Positions 1-8,132 of a stretch of 38,160 nt of DNA are shown one piece after another. The translations under genes and the position numbers were made by a program. The notes beneath the pieces were generated by a model. That model was given only the letters and a program-made list of their open reading frames with translations. It had not been told where the DNA came from and searched no databases. The DNA comes from an uncultured Lachnospiraceae bacterium. GTDB lineage: Bacteria > Bacillota > Clostridia > Lachnospirales > Lachnospiraceae. Location of the stretch: NCBI GenBank assembly GCA_910584845.1, contig CAJUDH010000025.1, positions 1-38,160 on the forward strand, given 5' to 3'. Numbering within the stretch: the first letter of the stretch is position 1; each line of letters begins with the position of its first letter.

Positions 1-23
1 GGCTCTTCAGCGGCAACTCGTTT

Positions 24-52
24 ATCTTACCACTCTTTACCAGGTTTGTCAA
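24..52 (-). promoter_or_regulatory. Strong sigma-A promoter (P2) reading out of the left edge
   Basis: On the minus strand there is a perfect -35 box TTGACA (47-52) and a -10 box TAAGAT (24-29) separated by exactly 17 bases. T/A-rich tracts lie upstream. A start near position 17 would run off the window. Consensus strength and the tandem arrangement with the promoter at 126-155 are typical of clostridial rRNA operons. The rRNA identity is inferred, because the transcribed gene is not in the window. Confidence 0.7.
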
Positions 53-125
53 CACCTTTTTTTCTTTTTTTTAATTTCTTTTTTTCCGTTAGGCTTGTAA
101 AATCTCTGTCCCCCAACGGATCTTT

Positions 126-155
126 ACTATACCACGTCTATAGAGGAATTGTCAA
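126..155 (-). promoter_or_regulatory. Second tandem sigma-A promoter (P1) reading left
   Basis: On the minus strand TTGACA (150-155) and TATAGT (126-131) are separated by 18 bases. It lies about 100 bases upstream of the promoter at 24-52 and has the same orientation. No ORF separates the two, so they probably serve one transcription unit beyond the left edge. Confidence 0.6.
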
Positions 156-192
156 GGGATTTGTTTCATTTTTTTAAACAATTTTTTCCCAA

Positions 193-235
193 CACTAAAT
201 ATGCTATTTTATCCTGTTTTCTTCTATATTTAGTG
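193..235. repeat. Inverted repeat, 10-bp arms, between cvpA-like gene and the left-edge promoters
   Basis: Arms CACTAAATAT (193-202) and ATATTTAGTG (226-235) are perfect complements with a 23-base spacer. It sits in the AT-rich gap downstream of the CvpA-type gene. It could be a weak end-of-operon structure or a protein site. No T-run follows it on the minus strand. Confidence 0.5.
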
Positions 236-257
236 GTTTGTAAATCATGTTTTACCT

Positions 258-277
258 CATCAATTTTAAAATTGATG
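258..277. repeat. Perfect 20-base AT-rich palindrome
   Basis: The palindrome CATCAATTTTAAAATTGATG occupies 258-277, 35 bases past the stop of the CvpA-type gene. It may help to end the leftward transcript or be a binding site. It lacks a clean T-run, so calling it a terminator would be guesswork. Confidence 0.5.
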
Positions 278-311
278 TAATTGAATAAATAATAAGATCA
301 ATACTTACAAT

Positions 312-1028
312 TCAAAGTAAGCTTTGCAAAATATTCCTGAACAGCCAATTGATCATATTATTGTGGTAAAGGTAAGAAAGCCATACGCTGGACTGGATTT
401 GTTGCAAAGCTGCAACAGCCCAGGGCATATGGGAACACACGTCTACCAAGACACAACCTCCCCACAGCCATAAAAGCCCTTGCACGCCACCTAGTAATGC
501 ACCTGCAATTTGGTTGATCCCTGATAAAATTGGCAGCCTTGCCATCAGGTTCAGCCATCGGGATACCATACGGAGCAAAAAATATACCAAAATAAACAAG
601 AGGGCAGAACCTATAAGGTTTAATGCCATATCTGTCAGATATGTCCCCATATAATCCAGAAATGTATCTACCCCAAGGATATGGTAAACTTCCTTGTTAT
701 TATTTTCAAGCAAAAGGTCCCTTATTTGCCCCGGAAGTTTTAATTGTTCTATTGCCGCCCTTTGTTGGGCAGGCATCTGTATGCCTGCCAGCTTCTCTTC
801 CAGCCCCACGCCATTAATGATGGCATTTTTCAACAATTGCGGGATTTTTGTATGGCCTTTTAAATATAAAGTGATATAAGGGGTTGCCAAACGTACTAAA
901 ACTACGTTAACCACCAATCTCGCCAAAGCAACTGCGATCCGGACACACCCCCGGTAATGGCCATAAAGTACCATGGCCAATAGAAATATTCCGGCTGCAA
1001 ACGACAGCCAATGTCCCAAGATCCACTC
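312..1028 (-). CDS. CvpA-family integral membrane protein
   Basis: The protein is 238 residues with about four hydrophobic segments: near residues 4-25, 29-48, 143-165 and 178-205. The last carries the Gly-rich stretch LPILSGINQIAGALLGGVQG that is typical of CvpA/colicin V production proteins. These are poorly characterised inner-membrane proteins, and in Firmicutes they often sit in housekeeping operons. I chose the ATG at 1028 because AGAGGGG lies just upstream. The longer GTG start at 1070 has no ribosome site. It is the last gene of the leftward train that follows dnaX-recR, and is separated from the HAD gene by 129 bases holding two small hairpins. The family call is fairly secure; the cellular role is unknown. 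Confidence 0.7.
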   Translation of the reverse strand, partial: EWILGHWLSFAAGIFLLAMVLYGHYRGCVRIAVALARLVVNVVLVRLATPYITLYLKGHTKIPQLLKNAIINGVGLEEKLAGIQMPAQQRAAIEQLKLPGQIRDLLLENNNKEVYHILGVDTFLDYMGTYLTDMALNLIGSALLFILVYFLLRMVSRWLNLMARLPILSGINQIAGALLGGVQGLLWLWGGCVLVDVCSHMPWAVAALQQIQSSVWLSYLYHNNMINWLFRNILQSLL

Positions 1029-1083
1029 CATAAAACCCCTCTGCATTACCCTCCATGGACAAAAAGACACACGGAAGGCATTT

Positions 1084-1155
1084 ATTGTTTATCAAACAAT
1101 CCTTTTCCTCGGCAAACAGGGACGTAGGGAAAACTATAAAAGCCCCTTTACGTCC
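1084..1155. repeat. Two intergenic inverted repeats between HAD and cvpA-like genes
   Basis: ATTGTTT (1084-1090) pairs with AAACAAT (1094-1100). GGACGTAGGG (1120-1129) pairs with CCC..TACGTCC (1144-1155) apart from a 2-base bulge. They occupy the 129-base gap between two genes of the same leftward operon. They could stabilise or process the mRNA. No U-tract argues for strong termination. Confidence 0.4.
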
Positions 1156-1157
1156 TG

Positions 1158-1985
1158 TTACCAATTCTCTATAAAATGTTCCAAAGCGGCCGCCACCCCG
1201 TCTTCATCGTTATTTCCTGTCACATAATCCGCCTTCGCTTTCAATGCGTCCACAGCGTTTCCCATGGCGACTCCGATTCCGGCTTCTTGTATCAGTGTCA
1301 TATCATTTTCTCCATCGCCAAACCCCATCGTCTGTTTGGGGTCTATGCCTAAATAGGCGGCAAGGCGCAATAAAGCACCCCCTTTTGTAGCTCCCGGCGC
1401 ATTGATTTCCAGATTATTGGGAAAGGACGAGCTAACGACTATATCCCCCCTGGCCAACAAAGCTTTCCTTGCCCGTCCCCTCTCTTCGGAATCATAGAAA
1501 AAATAATTGACTTTTTCTACGGGCCTTCCCAGCCTGGCAACCTCTGAAGGCAAATCTTCCACCGCCTTACGGGTTCTACGGATCATTTTCTGAAGTTCTG
1601 GCGATAAACCGTATTGATCCATATTCTCCATAAACCTTAACTCGCCGATCCCCTGGCCGTCTACATAAACGTCATACATGGTGGCAAAATCCCTTGCCAG
1701 CTCGAGGATTTCTTTCGCCTGTACCCAATGCATTTTCTCTTCACTCAACACCTGGTGCTTTTCCACATCCTCTACCATGGCGCCATTAACCGTAATCGCA
1801 TAACGGATGCCAGGAAATTGCCGGATAAAATCCGGCATCCCGTTCCAAATGCGCCCGGTGCAGGGAACTACATAAATGCCCTTTTCCACACATTTCATCA
1901 ATGCTTTTTCATTCCGCCTTGAAAGATCCTTTTGGCTATTCAAAAGCGTCCCATCCAAATCCAATGCAATCAATCGTATTTTCAT
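1158..1985 (-). CDS. Cof-type HAD-IIB family hydrolase (sugar-phosphate/nucleotide phosphatase-like)
   Basis: The protein has 275 residues, a normal length for Cof/YidA-like phosphatases. Motif I is LDLDGTLL at the N-terminus, giving the nucleophile and acid/base aspartates. The C-terminus has GFGDGENDMTLI, the motif IV metal-binding aspartates, followed by GVAMGNA. A cap of the C2B type lies between. Such enzymes dephosphorylate small phosphorylated metabolites; the substrate cannot be read from sequence. I prefer the ATG at 1985. A TTG at 1991 overlaps the upstream stop codon and is possible. The start lies 2 bases past the end of the TPR gene, so the two are translationally coupled. Confidence 0.9.
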   Translation of the reverse strand: MKIRLIALDLDGTLLNSQKDLSRRNEKALMKCVEKGIYVVPCTGRIWNGMPDFIRQFPGIRYAITVNGAMVEDVEKHQVLSEEKMHWVQAKEILELARDFATMYDVYVDGQGIGELRFMENMDQYGLSPELQKMIRRTRKAVEDLPSEVARLGRPVEKVNYFFYDSEERGRARKALLARGDIVVSSSFPNNLEINAPGATKGGALLRLAAYLGIDPKQTMGFGDGENDMTLIQEAGIGVAMGNAVDALKAKADYVTGNNDEDGVAAALEHFIENW

Positions 1986-1987
1986 CG

Positions 1988-4132
1988 TCAAATAAAATGT
2001 TCTTCCTTTAGGATTAATAAACCGTCTTTGTTATATTTGGAGGAAAAAATGCCTTTAATCGCTTTTCCTAGCGACGGCTTCTCTGCCCGGTCCGCTGCCT
2101 CTTCAATCAATGCCTCTGCGTTTGCCTTGGTAAGTTTAATGCCGTCTTCCTCCATTATCTCAATCCGTTCATACATAGCCAACATGCTCTTCCCGGTAAT
2201 GCTGCAATCAATGCTGGTGGCGTACTGGCAAGCATATTGTGCAAACTCGTCAATATCCATTTCTTCATCCGGGCTGTCTGTGTCATCCGGCTGTAGGTCT
2301 AAATAAATGCCGTCCCCGTCCGGAGCCCTCATGGCCGTATCCCTTACAGGAATTACACGGCGTACCGGACGGTCGTCAACCTCTTGCTGCACCGGTGCTT
2401 CCCATGTATCCTCCCTATCGTCCGCCCTCCGATTCCCACCGGGTAAATACTTTTCCCCGGAGCCCTCCCTATACCCTGCCGTTTGAGGATATCCGTCTAT
2501 GGTATCTTCCCCATAATCTTCCTCATAGGATACCCCTGATAAATAAGCACCAATGGTATCTTCTGGATAGGTTGCCTGTGAATCCTCTTGTTCCGGCAAA
2601 TATGCCTCAACCGGTTCCTGGCCGTAAGCAGTGTCCGGCATGCTTTCCGGAACCTCCCCATCGTCCATAAATTCTTCTTCGCCAATATAAATAAACCATT
2701 CTGCCAGGGAAGGATGCATTTCCATCAGCATACCCATCTGTTTTGGATTATCAATCAAAATAACCCGCATTCCTGTCTTATCCTGGCTAATCAGCTGTAC
2801 CAGTTCTTTTACTACGCCAGCTGCCATATCTCCGGCTTCCTCAACCATCAAGTCTTTCCCGGCCAATTTCCTGGCATTGGCCCTGACGCCCCTCCGGTTT
2901 AATTTGGAACCCGTGATTTTTGCAACAGGGTTTTTCACCCCCGTTTCCCGCCGGATCCGTTTTAACAGCTGTACGGCAACTTCCATCCCTTTTTCCGGCG
3001 TCCTTGCTTCTACCATAAGATGGTAGGCCGGGGCCGGTTCAGATATGGTTGGAGGTACTGTTTCTTTTGATTCCATTGCAGAAGAAAACATGCGTTCCAA
3101 ATCCGGCATGGTAGGTTCCGGCTCCGCAGGCACAGGGGGTTCCAAAGCCTCATTTTCTTCTGGCAACGGGGCCGGCGGTATCGGCTGGCTTTTATTTCCT
3201 GTAACCGTTGGGCGGGAACGACGTATATCCCCTAATATACGCGTTTTCCCCAGTTCGTTTTCTTCTTCTACAGGTATATCCATACTCATCCTGGATAACT
3301 CTTTGGCCAGGTGTTCTTGGGCCTCCGCCTGTTTTACTTCTGCCTCCAACATTTCATTCTCAAAAGGGCCTTCTTGCGTGGCTTTTGTTTGCCGCAGGTA
3401 ATCCCCGCCCTCAGGCTCTTCCTCCTCTGCTACCTGGGCCTCCTGTTCCTGGCCATAATCTTCATCAAGGGCTTCTTCCTCTTCAAAAGGATCTTCCATG
3501 GTATGCAGTTTTGCCTCATATTTTTCCCGGTTTTCTACCAGATCCATTTGATATTTGCTTAAAGATGCATACTTAACTTTCAGTTCCATGGCTTTATCCA
3601 CATATTTACCAAGGCCAAACATTAACATAAGCTTATCACAAGTGTTGACGCATCGCTCCGCATCACCAGACTTATGGTATAGTTCTGCCAATTCATACAG
3701 CCACTTCTCATCCAGCTCCTCTGCCATATAACTTTCCAAAGAATGGATCATCTGTTCCGTCGGTGCATTCCTTTGTTTCAATATCATATATCGAAGCAGA
3801 TGCTGGCGAGGGTCGTCACCCGCCAATTCGCAAAATTTCCGGTAATAAGCTTCTGCATCTTTTGCATTCCCTTCTTTCAGAGCCAGTTCCGTCAATTTAT
3901 AGAGGAGCCGTTTTCCGATAGGGGCCCGTTCAAAAGCCATCAGCAGTATTTCCCTTGCTGTCCGGTAATCATTATTTTTCTCATATACCTGGGAAACCAT
4001 AGATAACAAATTTGCATTATGCACCCGTTTCCAATCAATGGCATCCGTTATTTTTTTAGCTGTTTCAAAATCCTCCCTATTAACCAATTTCCGTATTTGC
4101 TCGACTTTGATATTGAACTCGTATTTATCCAT
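1988..4132 (-). CDS. TPR protein with degenerate AAA-like domain
   Basis: The protein is 714 residues with three parts. Residues about 1-215 are helical TPR-type repeats (DFETAKKI, DYRTAREIL, NAKDAEAYYRKF). A very acidic, Pro-rich linker covers about 215-365. A C-terminal half starts near YHLMVEARTPEKG (about 368). That half resembles part of a ClpX/SpoVK-like AAA module: a LMVEEAGDM stretch sits in the Walker-B-like position, followed by GMRVILIDN, but no Walker A (GxxxxGK) is visible. It probably works as a scaffold rather than an ATPase. The ATG at 4132 is preceded by AAGGAG at 9 bases; a start at 4180 would overlap recR. It follows recR and is coupled to the HAD gene. Function unknown. 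Confidence 0.7.
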   Translation of the reverse strand: MDKYEFNIKVEQIRKLVNREDFETAKKITDAIDWKRVHNANLLSMVSQVYEKNNDYRTAREILLMAFERAPIGKRLLYKLTELALKEGNAKDAEAYYRKFCELAGDDPRQHLLRYMILKQRNAPTEQMIHSLESYMAEELDEKWLYELAELYHKSGDAERCVNTCDKLMLMFGLGKYVDKAMELKVKYASLSKYQMDLVENREKYEAKLHTMEDPFEEEEALDEDYGQEQEAQVAEEEEPEGGDYLRQTKATQEGPFENEMLEAEVKQAEAQEHLAKELSRMSMDIPVEEENELGKTRILGDIRRSRPTVTGNKSQPIPPAPLPEENEALEPPVPAEPEPTMPDLERMFSSAMESKETVPPTISEPAPAYHLMVEARTPEKGMEVAVQLLKRIRRETGVKNPVAKITGSKLNRRGVRANARKLAGKDLMVEEAGDMAAGVVKELVQLISQDKTGMRVILIDNPKQMGMLMEMHPSLAEWFIYIGEEEFMDDGEVPESMPDTAYGQEPVEAYLPEQEDSQATYPEDTIGAYLSGVSYEEDYGEDTIDGYPQTAGYREGSGEKYLPGGNRRADDREDTWEAPVQQEVDDRPVRRVIPVRDTAMRAPDGDGIYLDLQPDDTDSPDEEMDIDEFAQYACQYATSIDCSITGKSMLAMYERIEIMEEDGIKLTKANAEALIEEAADRAEKPSLGKAIKGIFSSKYNKDGLLILKEEHFI

Positions 4133-4166
4133 CCCTTCGCACTCCTTTGTCTGCCGTAAACTATAT

Positions 4167-4763
4167 TCATAGTTCGACACGCCCTTCCAACGCTCTTAAC
4201 AAGGTTACCTCATCTATATATTCCAGATCGCCGCCCACCGGCACCCCACTGGCAATCCGGCTCACCCGGATCCCCGTCGGTTTAACCAGTTTACTTATAT
4301 ACATGGCCGTTGTCTCCCCTTCCAGGCTGGAGTTGGTAGCAATGATAACTTCCTTTACATCGCCCTGTAGCCGCTGCATCAATTCCTTTAATTTAATATC
4401 AGCTGGCCCGATCCCCAACATAGGGGAAATTGCCCCATGCAGCACATGGTAAACGCCTTCATACTTATCTGTTTTTTCATATGCGGCTAAATCCCTGGTA
4501 TTTTCCACCACCATGATCGTTCCATGATCCCGCTTCCGACTGCTGCAAATCGGACATAGCTCCTGATCGGTCAAAGTAAAGCATTCTTTGCAGTAACGGA
4601 TATTTGCTTTGGCCTGGACAATGGCGCCTGCCAGGCCTTCTACCTGTTCCTGCGGCATATTAATTATGTGAAATGCCAGGCGTTGTGCGGATTTGCTCCC
4701 CACACCAGGCAATTTCGACAGTTCTTCAATTAACTTGGTAATCTGACTGCTGTAATAATCCAT
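4167..4763 (-). CDS. recR: Recombination mediator protein RecR
   Basis: 198 residues, the normal RecR length. The N-terminal helix-hairpin-helix reads LSKLPGVGSKSAQRLAFH. A Cys4 zinc finger (CKEC and CPIC) starts near residue 57. A Toprim domain carries MVVENTRDLAAYE and VIIATNSSLEGETTA, then KPTGIRVSRIASGVPVGGDLEYID, which are strongly conserved in RecR. RecR acts with RecO and RecF to load RecA onto single-stranded gaps. It follows ebfC by one base, completing the conserved dnaX-ebfC-recR order. Confidence 0.97.
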   Translation of the reverse strand: MDYYSSQITKLIEELSKLPGVGSKSAQRLAFHIINMPQEQVEGLAGAIVQAKANIRYCKECFTLTDQELCPICSSRKRDHGTIMVVENTRDLAAYEKTDKYEGVYHVLHGAISPMLGIGPADIKLKELMQRLQGDVKEVIIATNSSLEGETTAMYISKLVKPTGIRVSRIASGVPVGGDLEYIDEVTLLRALEGRVEL

Positions 4764-4764
4764 T

Positions 4765-5109
4765 TTAGAATGGGAAACCTCCGCCTAAGCCACCGGTCAA
4801 CTTTGCAATCGCCGCTGCCGAATCTTCTTCCATAGCACGCAGCGCCTCATTGGTTGCCGCCACAATCAAATCCTGCAGCATCTCAATATCATCCGGGTCT
4901 ACTACTTCTTCTGATAATTGTACGGAAACCACTTCCTTTTTACCGGAAACGGTCACTGACACGGCTCCGCCGCCGGAAGACGCGGTATATTGCTTTTCTT
5001 CCAGTTCCTTGGTCGTCTCCTCCATCTGCCGCTGCATCCTTTGCGCCTGCTTCCGCAAATTATTCATACTGCCCGGCATCCCGCCGGGAAATCCACCACG
5101 TTTCGCCAT
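4765..5109 (-). CDS. ebfC: YbaB/EbfC family nucleoid-associated protein
   Basis: 114 residues. The start region is Gly/Met-rich (MAKRGGFPGGMPGSMNN). A long helix with RKQAQRMQRQMEETTKELEE follows, then a beta segment (VSVTVSGKKEVVSVQLSEEVVDPDD) and a helical tail, as in YbaB. Members are dimeric DNA-binding proteins that bridge or coat DNA. The ATG at 5109 has AGGAGGG upstream; a start at 5142 has none. It is wedged between dnaX and recR, its usual place. Confidence 0.93.
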   Translation of the reverse strand: MAKRGGFPGGMPGSMNNLRKQAQRMQRQMEETTKELEEKQYTASSGGGAVSVTVSGKKEVVSVQLSEEVVDPDDIEMLQDLIVAATNEALRAMEEDSAAAIAKLTGGLGGGFPF

Positions 5110-5171
5110 TATGCTGCCCTCCTGTTCAATTTCAAAACCCAATGGGCTACTGCCCTTCCCTTATTGCCCAA

Positions 5172-6788
5172 TCAATCTTCCACTGTTATCTCCATGTGGA
5201 TAGCTTTTAATTCTTCATCGCTGACATATATGGTATTCATCCGCTCTCCGTTATCCCTCAAACGGACTTTAAAATAAATCTCTTTTCCGTAACGCTCTTT
5301 TACATAGGCCTCCAAGGCCCCCAACACGGTGGATCTGCTTCCGATGGCATAATTAGCCTGGCTGGAAAACACAACACACAAACATCCATCCCCGCTAGGC
5401 TCTACCACTGTTTCCCGGAATGCCGGACGGATAGATGTCCCCAAATCCCTGACAATTTTCCCCCAATCCTGGCGGATTAAATTCAAATCCTCCAGCTGGG
5501 CTTTGGGGATAGCCACCTCTACCTTTCCTGCACCCTTTTCGGCATCTTTCAAGTTTGCTTCATAAAGGCTTTTATCCCCCTCGTCCAGGTTTTCCAGCCT
5601 TTGGAGCAAATCCGGGCGGATGGGGGCCGGCATCCCCTCATCCATCCGCCTTTCCAATTCATCCATCCGTTGGATGAGGGAATCCAGATTATGCTCCATC
5701 TGCGGTTTTGTCAATTTAATTAACGCTACTTCAACCAAAACCCTTTTTTGCCCTGCATAGCGCAATTGGCCGGACAGCTCGGAAAAGACCCGGATAAACC
5801 TCATAAGGGTCTCTTTGTCAACCATATCCGTCTCTTCCCGAAGCTGCCTTAGATTATCTTCCGACATATCAAGCATGTCTTCTGCGTCTTCTGCTGTTTT
5901 AAGGATCAGCAAGTTCCTCAAATACCAGATAAAATCTGTGACAAACTGCCCCAAATCCCTTCCCTGGTATACCAGGCTTTCCAATTTTCGGATACATTCC
6001 GTAGTCTGTTGCGATAAAATAGCCCGAAGCATTTGGCTAAACACTGCCGAATCCACTGCACCTAACACTTCCAGTACATGGCCATAGGTCAAAAGCGTAT
6101 CAAAATAAAATGCCACACATTGGTCAAGCAGGCTCAACGCGTCACGCATAGAGCCGTCCGCCGCCTTAGCGATATAGGCAAGCGCCTTATCTTCCGCCAA
6201 AATCTGCTCCTCAGCGGCCAATTCTTTCAACCTGGCGGTCAGCGTTTCCTGGGAAATCCGCCTGAAATCATATCTTTGGCAACGGGAAAGCACGGTGACG
6301 GGAATTTTATTGGCCTCTGTGGTAGCCAGGATAAATATTACATAAGAAGGAGGCTCTTCTAACGTTTTCAGTAATGCATTAAAGGCGCCTGTGGAAAGCA
6401 TATGCACCTCGTCAATAATATACACCCGATATTTCCCCTCTGTAGGGGGGTATTGTACCTGATCCCGGATTTCGCGGATATTTTCCACACCGTTATTGGA
6501 CGCAGCGTCAATCTCCACCACGTTCATGGACCTGCCGGCAGCGATCCCTTTGCAAATTTCACATTGGTTGCATGGGCTTGCGTCCACCGGATGTTCACAA
6601 TTCACGGCCCTGGCAAATATTTTGGCTATGCTGGTCTTTCCCGTCCCCCTTGTCCCGCAGAACAGGTAAGCATGGCCAATACGGCCGGACACAATCTGGT
6701 TTTGCAACGTCTGTACAATATGATCCTGGCCTTTTACCTGTTGGAACGACGTTGGACGCCATTTCCGGTATAGCGCAGTATATGACAT
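5172..6788 (-). CDS. dnaX: DNA polymerase III subunit gamma/tau
   Basis: 538 residues. The clamp-loader ATPase domain begins YTALYRKWRPTSFQQVKGQ. Walker A is GTRGTGKT (residues 45-52), zinc ligands are C64, C73, C76 and C79, Walker B is VYIIDEVHML, and the sensor/SRC region is VLSRCQRYDF. The C-terminal half (about 370-538) is the variable tau part. I saw no obvious slippery heptamer for making a short gamma form, but did not exhaustively check. The start has AAGGAG upstream. It heads the conserved block with ebfC and recR, 58 bases after the phosphofructokinase gene. Confidence 0.96.
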   Translation of the reverse strand: MSYTALYRKWRPTSFQQVKGQDHIVQTLQNQIVSGRIGHAYLFCGTRGTGKTSIAKIFARAVNCEHPVDASPCNQCEICKGIAAGRSMNVVEIDAASNNGVENIREIRDQVQYPPTEGKYRVYIIDEVHMLSTGAFNALLKTLEEPPSYVIFILATTEANKIPVTVLSRCQRYDFRRISQETLTARLKELAAEEQILAEDKALAYIAKAADGSMRDALSLLDQCVAFYFDTLLTYGHVLEVLGAVDSAVFSQMLRAILSQQTTECIRKLESLVYQGRDLGQFVTDFIWYLRNLLILKTAEDAEDMLDMSEDNLRQLREETDMVDKETLMRFIRVFSELSGQLRYAGQKRVLVEVALIKLTKPQMEHNLDSLIQRMDELERRMDEGMPAPIRPDLLQRLENLDEGDKSLYEANLKDAEKGAGKVEVAIPKAQLEDLNLIRQDWGKIVRDLGTSIRPAFRETVVEPSGDGCLCVVFSSQANYAIGSRSTVLGALEAYVKERYGKEIYFKVRLRDNGERMNTIYVSDEELKAIHMEITVED

Positions 6789-6846
6789 AATTATTCCGCT
6801 CCTTACCTACAAAACTCTGGAGCGTAGCCCTTTGCCGCCCCTTAGC

Positions 6847-7923
6847 CTATTTGTCGCCAAAACTGATTCCGATCATTTTGGCCTGTTTAATTATGGAACC
6901 GTCCGGATCTACGGTTTTTAACTTCCCGGCCACCTCGCTTAGGGGCACGGATGTGATTTCGTTATTTTTTACTGCTACCATATGGCCGAATTTCTTGGCT
7001 TTAATCAACCTGGCGGCTTCTGCCCCTAAACGGGTGGAAAGCACACGGTCATAAGGGCACGGCTCGCCGCCCCTTTGGGTGTGGCCGGGTACGGTTACCC
7101 GGACTTCCTGCCCGGTCTTTTCCGTAATCATCGCGCCAATCTCATAAGCCACAGACGGGTAGACCATCCCGTTTTTCTTTTTCTCTTTCAATTCTTTTTT
7201 GCTTAACGATGCATCTTCTTTTGAGATAGCCCCTTCCGCCACGGCCAATATGGAAAAACGGGAGCCTCTTTTCGTACGCTCATTAATGGCGTTGACAACC
7301 ACATCCATATCATAGGGGATTTCCGGAATCAAAATAATATCCGCGCCTCCGGCCATACCGGCATGTAAAGTCAGCCATCCTACTTTGTGCCCCATGACTT
7401 CTACAATAAACACCCGGCCGTGGGAGGCTGCCGTAGTGTGGATGCAGTCGATCGCATTGGTAGCTATATTCACAGCGCTCTGGAAGCCAAAAGTCATATC
7501 TGTGCCCCACAAATCATTGTCGATGGTTTTGGGTAAAGACACTACATTCAGCCCTTCTTCAAAAAGCAGATTCGCCGTTTTCTGGCTGCCGTTCCCCCCA
7601 AGTACCACCAGGCAATCCAAACGCAATTTCCGATAAGTATGTTTCATGGACTCTACTTTATCCAAACCATACTCATCCGGAACCCGCATCAGTTTAAAAG
7701 GCTGCCGGGATGTGCCAAGGAGCGTCCCTCCCCTGGTCAGGATACCGGAAAAATCAGAGGATTTCATCATCCGGTAATCCGCGTAAATCAGCCCTTTATA
7801 GCCGTCTTCAAACCCGATGATCTCCACATTGTCGAACATCTTGTAAAGCGATTTGGCCACGCCGCGCATTGTTGCATTTAATGCTTGACAGTCGCCGCCA
7901 CTGGTCAGCATTCCTACTCTCAT
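6847..7923 (-). CDS. 6-phosphofructokinase, unusual GGNGS/PKTIDND type
   Basis: 358 residues, PFK-A superfamily. It converts fructose 6-phosphate to fructose 1,6-bisphosphate in glycolysis. Visible motifs are TSGGDCQALNA at the N-terminus, RGGTLLGTSR (64-73), GGNGS (109-113), PKTIDND (131-137) with catalytic D135, and EVMGHKVGW. By family knowledge, the residue after the second Gly of GGDGS (Gly for ATP, Asp for PPi) and the residue before TIDND (Gly for ATP, Lys for PPi) track the phosphoryl donor. This protein has Gly112 with Lys132, a mixed pattern, and Asn111 where Asp normally helps bind Mg. The donor (ATP or PPi) is therefore uncertain. A good AAAGGAGAGG lies ahead of the ATG, and a promoter at 7999-8027 precedes it. 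Confidence 0.9.
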   Translation of the reverse strand: MRVGMLTSGGDCQALNATMRGVAKSLYKMFDNVEIIGFEDGYKGLIYADYRMMKSSDFSGILTRGGTLLGTSRQPFKLMRVPDEYGLDKVESMKHTYRKLRLDCLVVLGGNGSQKTANLLFEEGLNVVSLPKTIDNDLWGTDMTFGFQSAVNIATNAIDCIHTTAASHGRVFIVEVMGHKVGWLTLHAGMAGGADIILIPEIPYDMDVVVNAINERTKRGSRFSILAVAEGAISKEDASLSKKELKEKKKNGMVYPSVAYEIGAMITEKTGQEVRVTVPGHTQRGGEPCPYDRVLSTRLGAEAARLIKAKKFGHMVAVKNNEITSVPLSEVAGKLKTVDPDGSIIKQAKMIGISFGDK

Positions 7924-7998
7924 AATAACCTCTCCTTTTCATAAAACATATTTAGGCTTATGGCCTACATTTCATGGCTATACTCCGCCCATTTTGAT

Positions 7999-8027
7999 AT
8001 TATAATATAATATGAAAATACGGGCAA
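7999..8027 (-). promoter_or_regulatory. Promoter of phosphofructokinase-dnaX train
   Basis: On the minus strand TTGCCC (8022-8027) and a perfect TATAAT (7999-8004) are 17 bases apart, giving a leader of about 70 bases. It lies back to back with the marR promoter at 8041-8068. Confidence 0.6.
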
Positions 8028-8040
8028 GGGAAAATTTTCA

Positions 8041-8068
8041 TTGACAATTTTTTTCTTTGTGTTAAAAT
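8041..8068 (+). promoter_or_regulatory. Promoter of marR-type gene
   Basis: TTGACA (8041-8046) and TAAAAT (8063-8068) with a 16-base spacer. The expected start near 8075 falls inside the operator-like motif at 8071-8084, which fits autoregulation. Confidence 0.65.
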
Positions 8069-8070
8069 GC

Positions 8071-8084
8071 AAGTATGCTTACAT
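8071..8084 (+). promoter_or_regulatory. Operator-like motif, copy 1 (marR promoter)
   Basis: The sequence AAGTATGCTTACAT begins 3 bases after the -10 box. A copy matching at 11 of 14 positions (AAGTATACGAACAT, 8666-8679) sits at the same place relative to the -10 box of the MATE gene. Shared position and sequence suggest one regulator, probably the MarR protein encoded here (inference). Confidence 0.5.
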
Positions 8085-8132
8085 TTATACTATGGTGCTT
8101 TTCATAAGATTCAGGAAGGAGTTTCTAAAGCT

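Noticed and set aside
907..1164. 85-residue minus-strand ORF between HAD and cvpA-like genes
   Set aside because: It overlaps the start of the cvpA-like gene in another frame and has no ribosome site. It is likely a shadow.
5172..6788. Programmed frameshift in dnaX for a gamma form
   Set aside because: No clear slippery heptamer with a following hairpin was seen by eye. Not supported.
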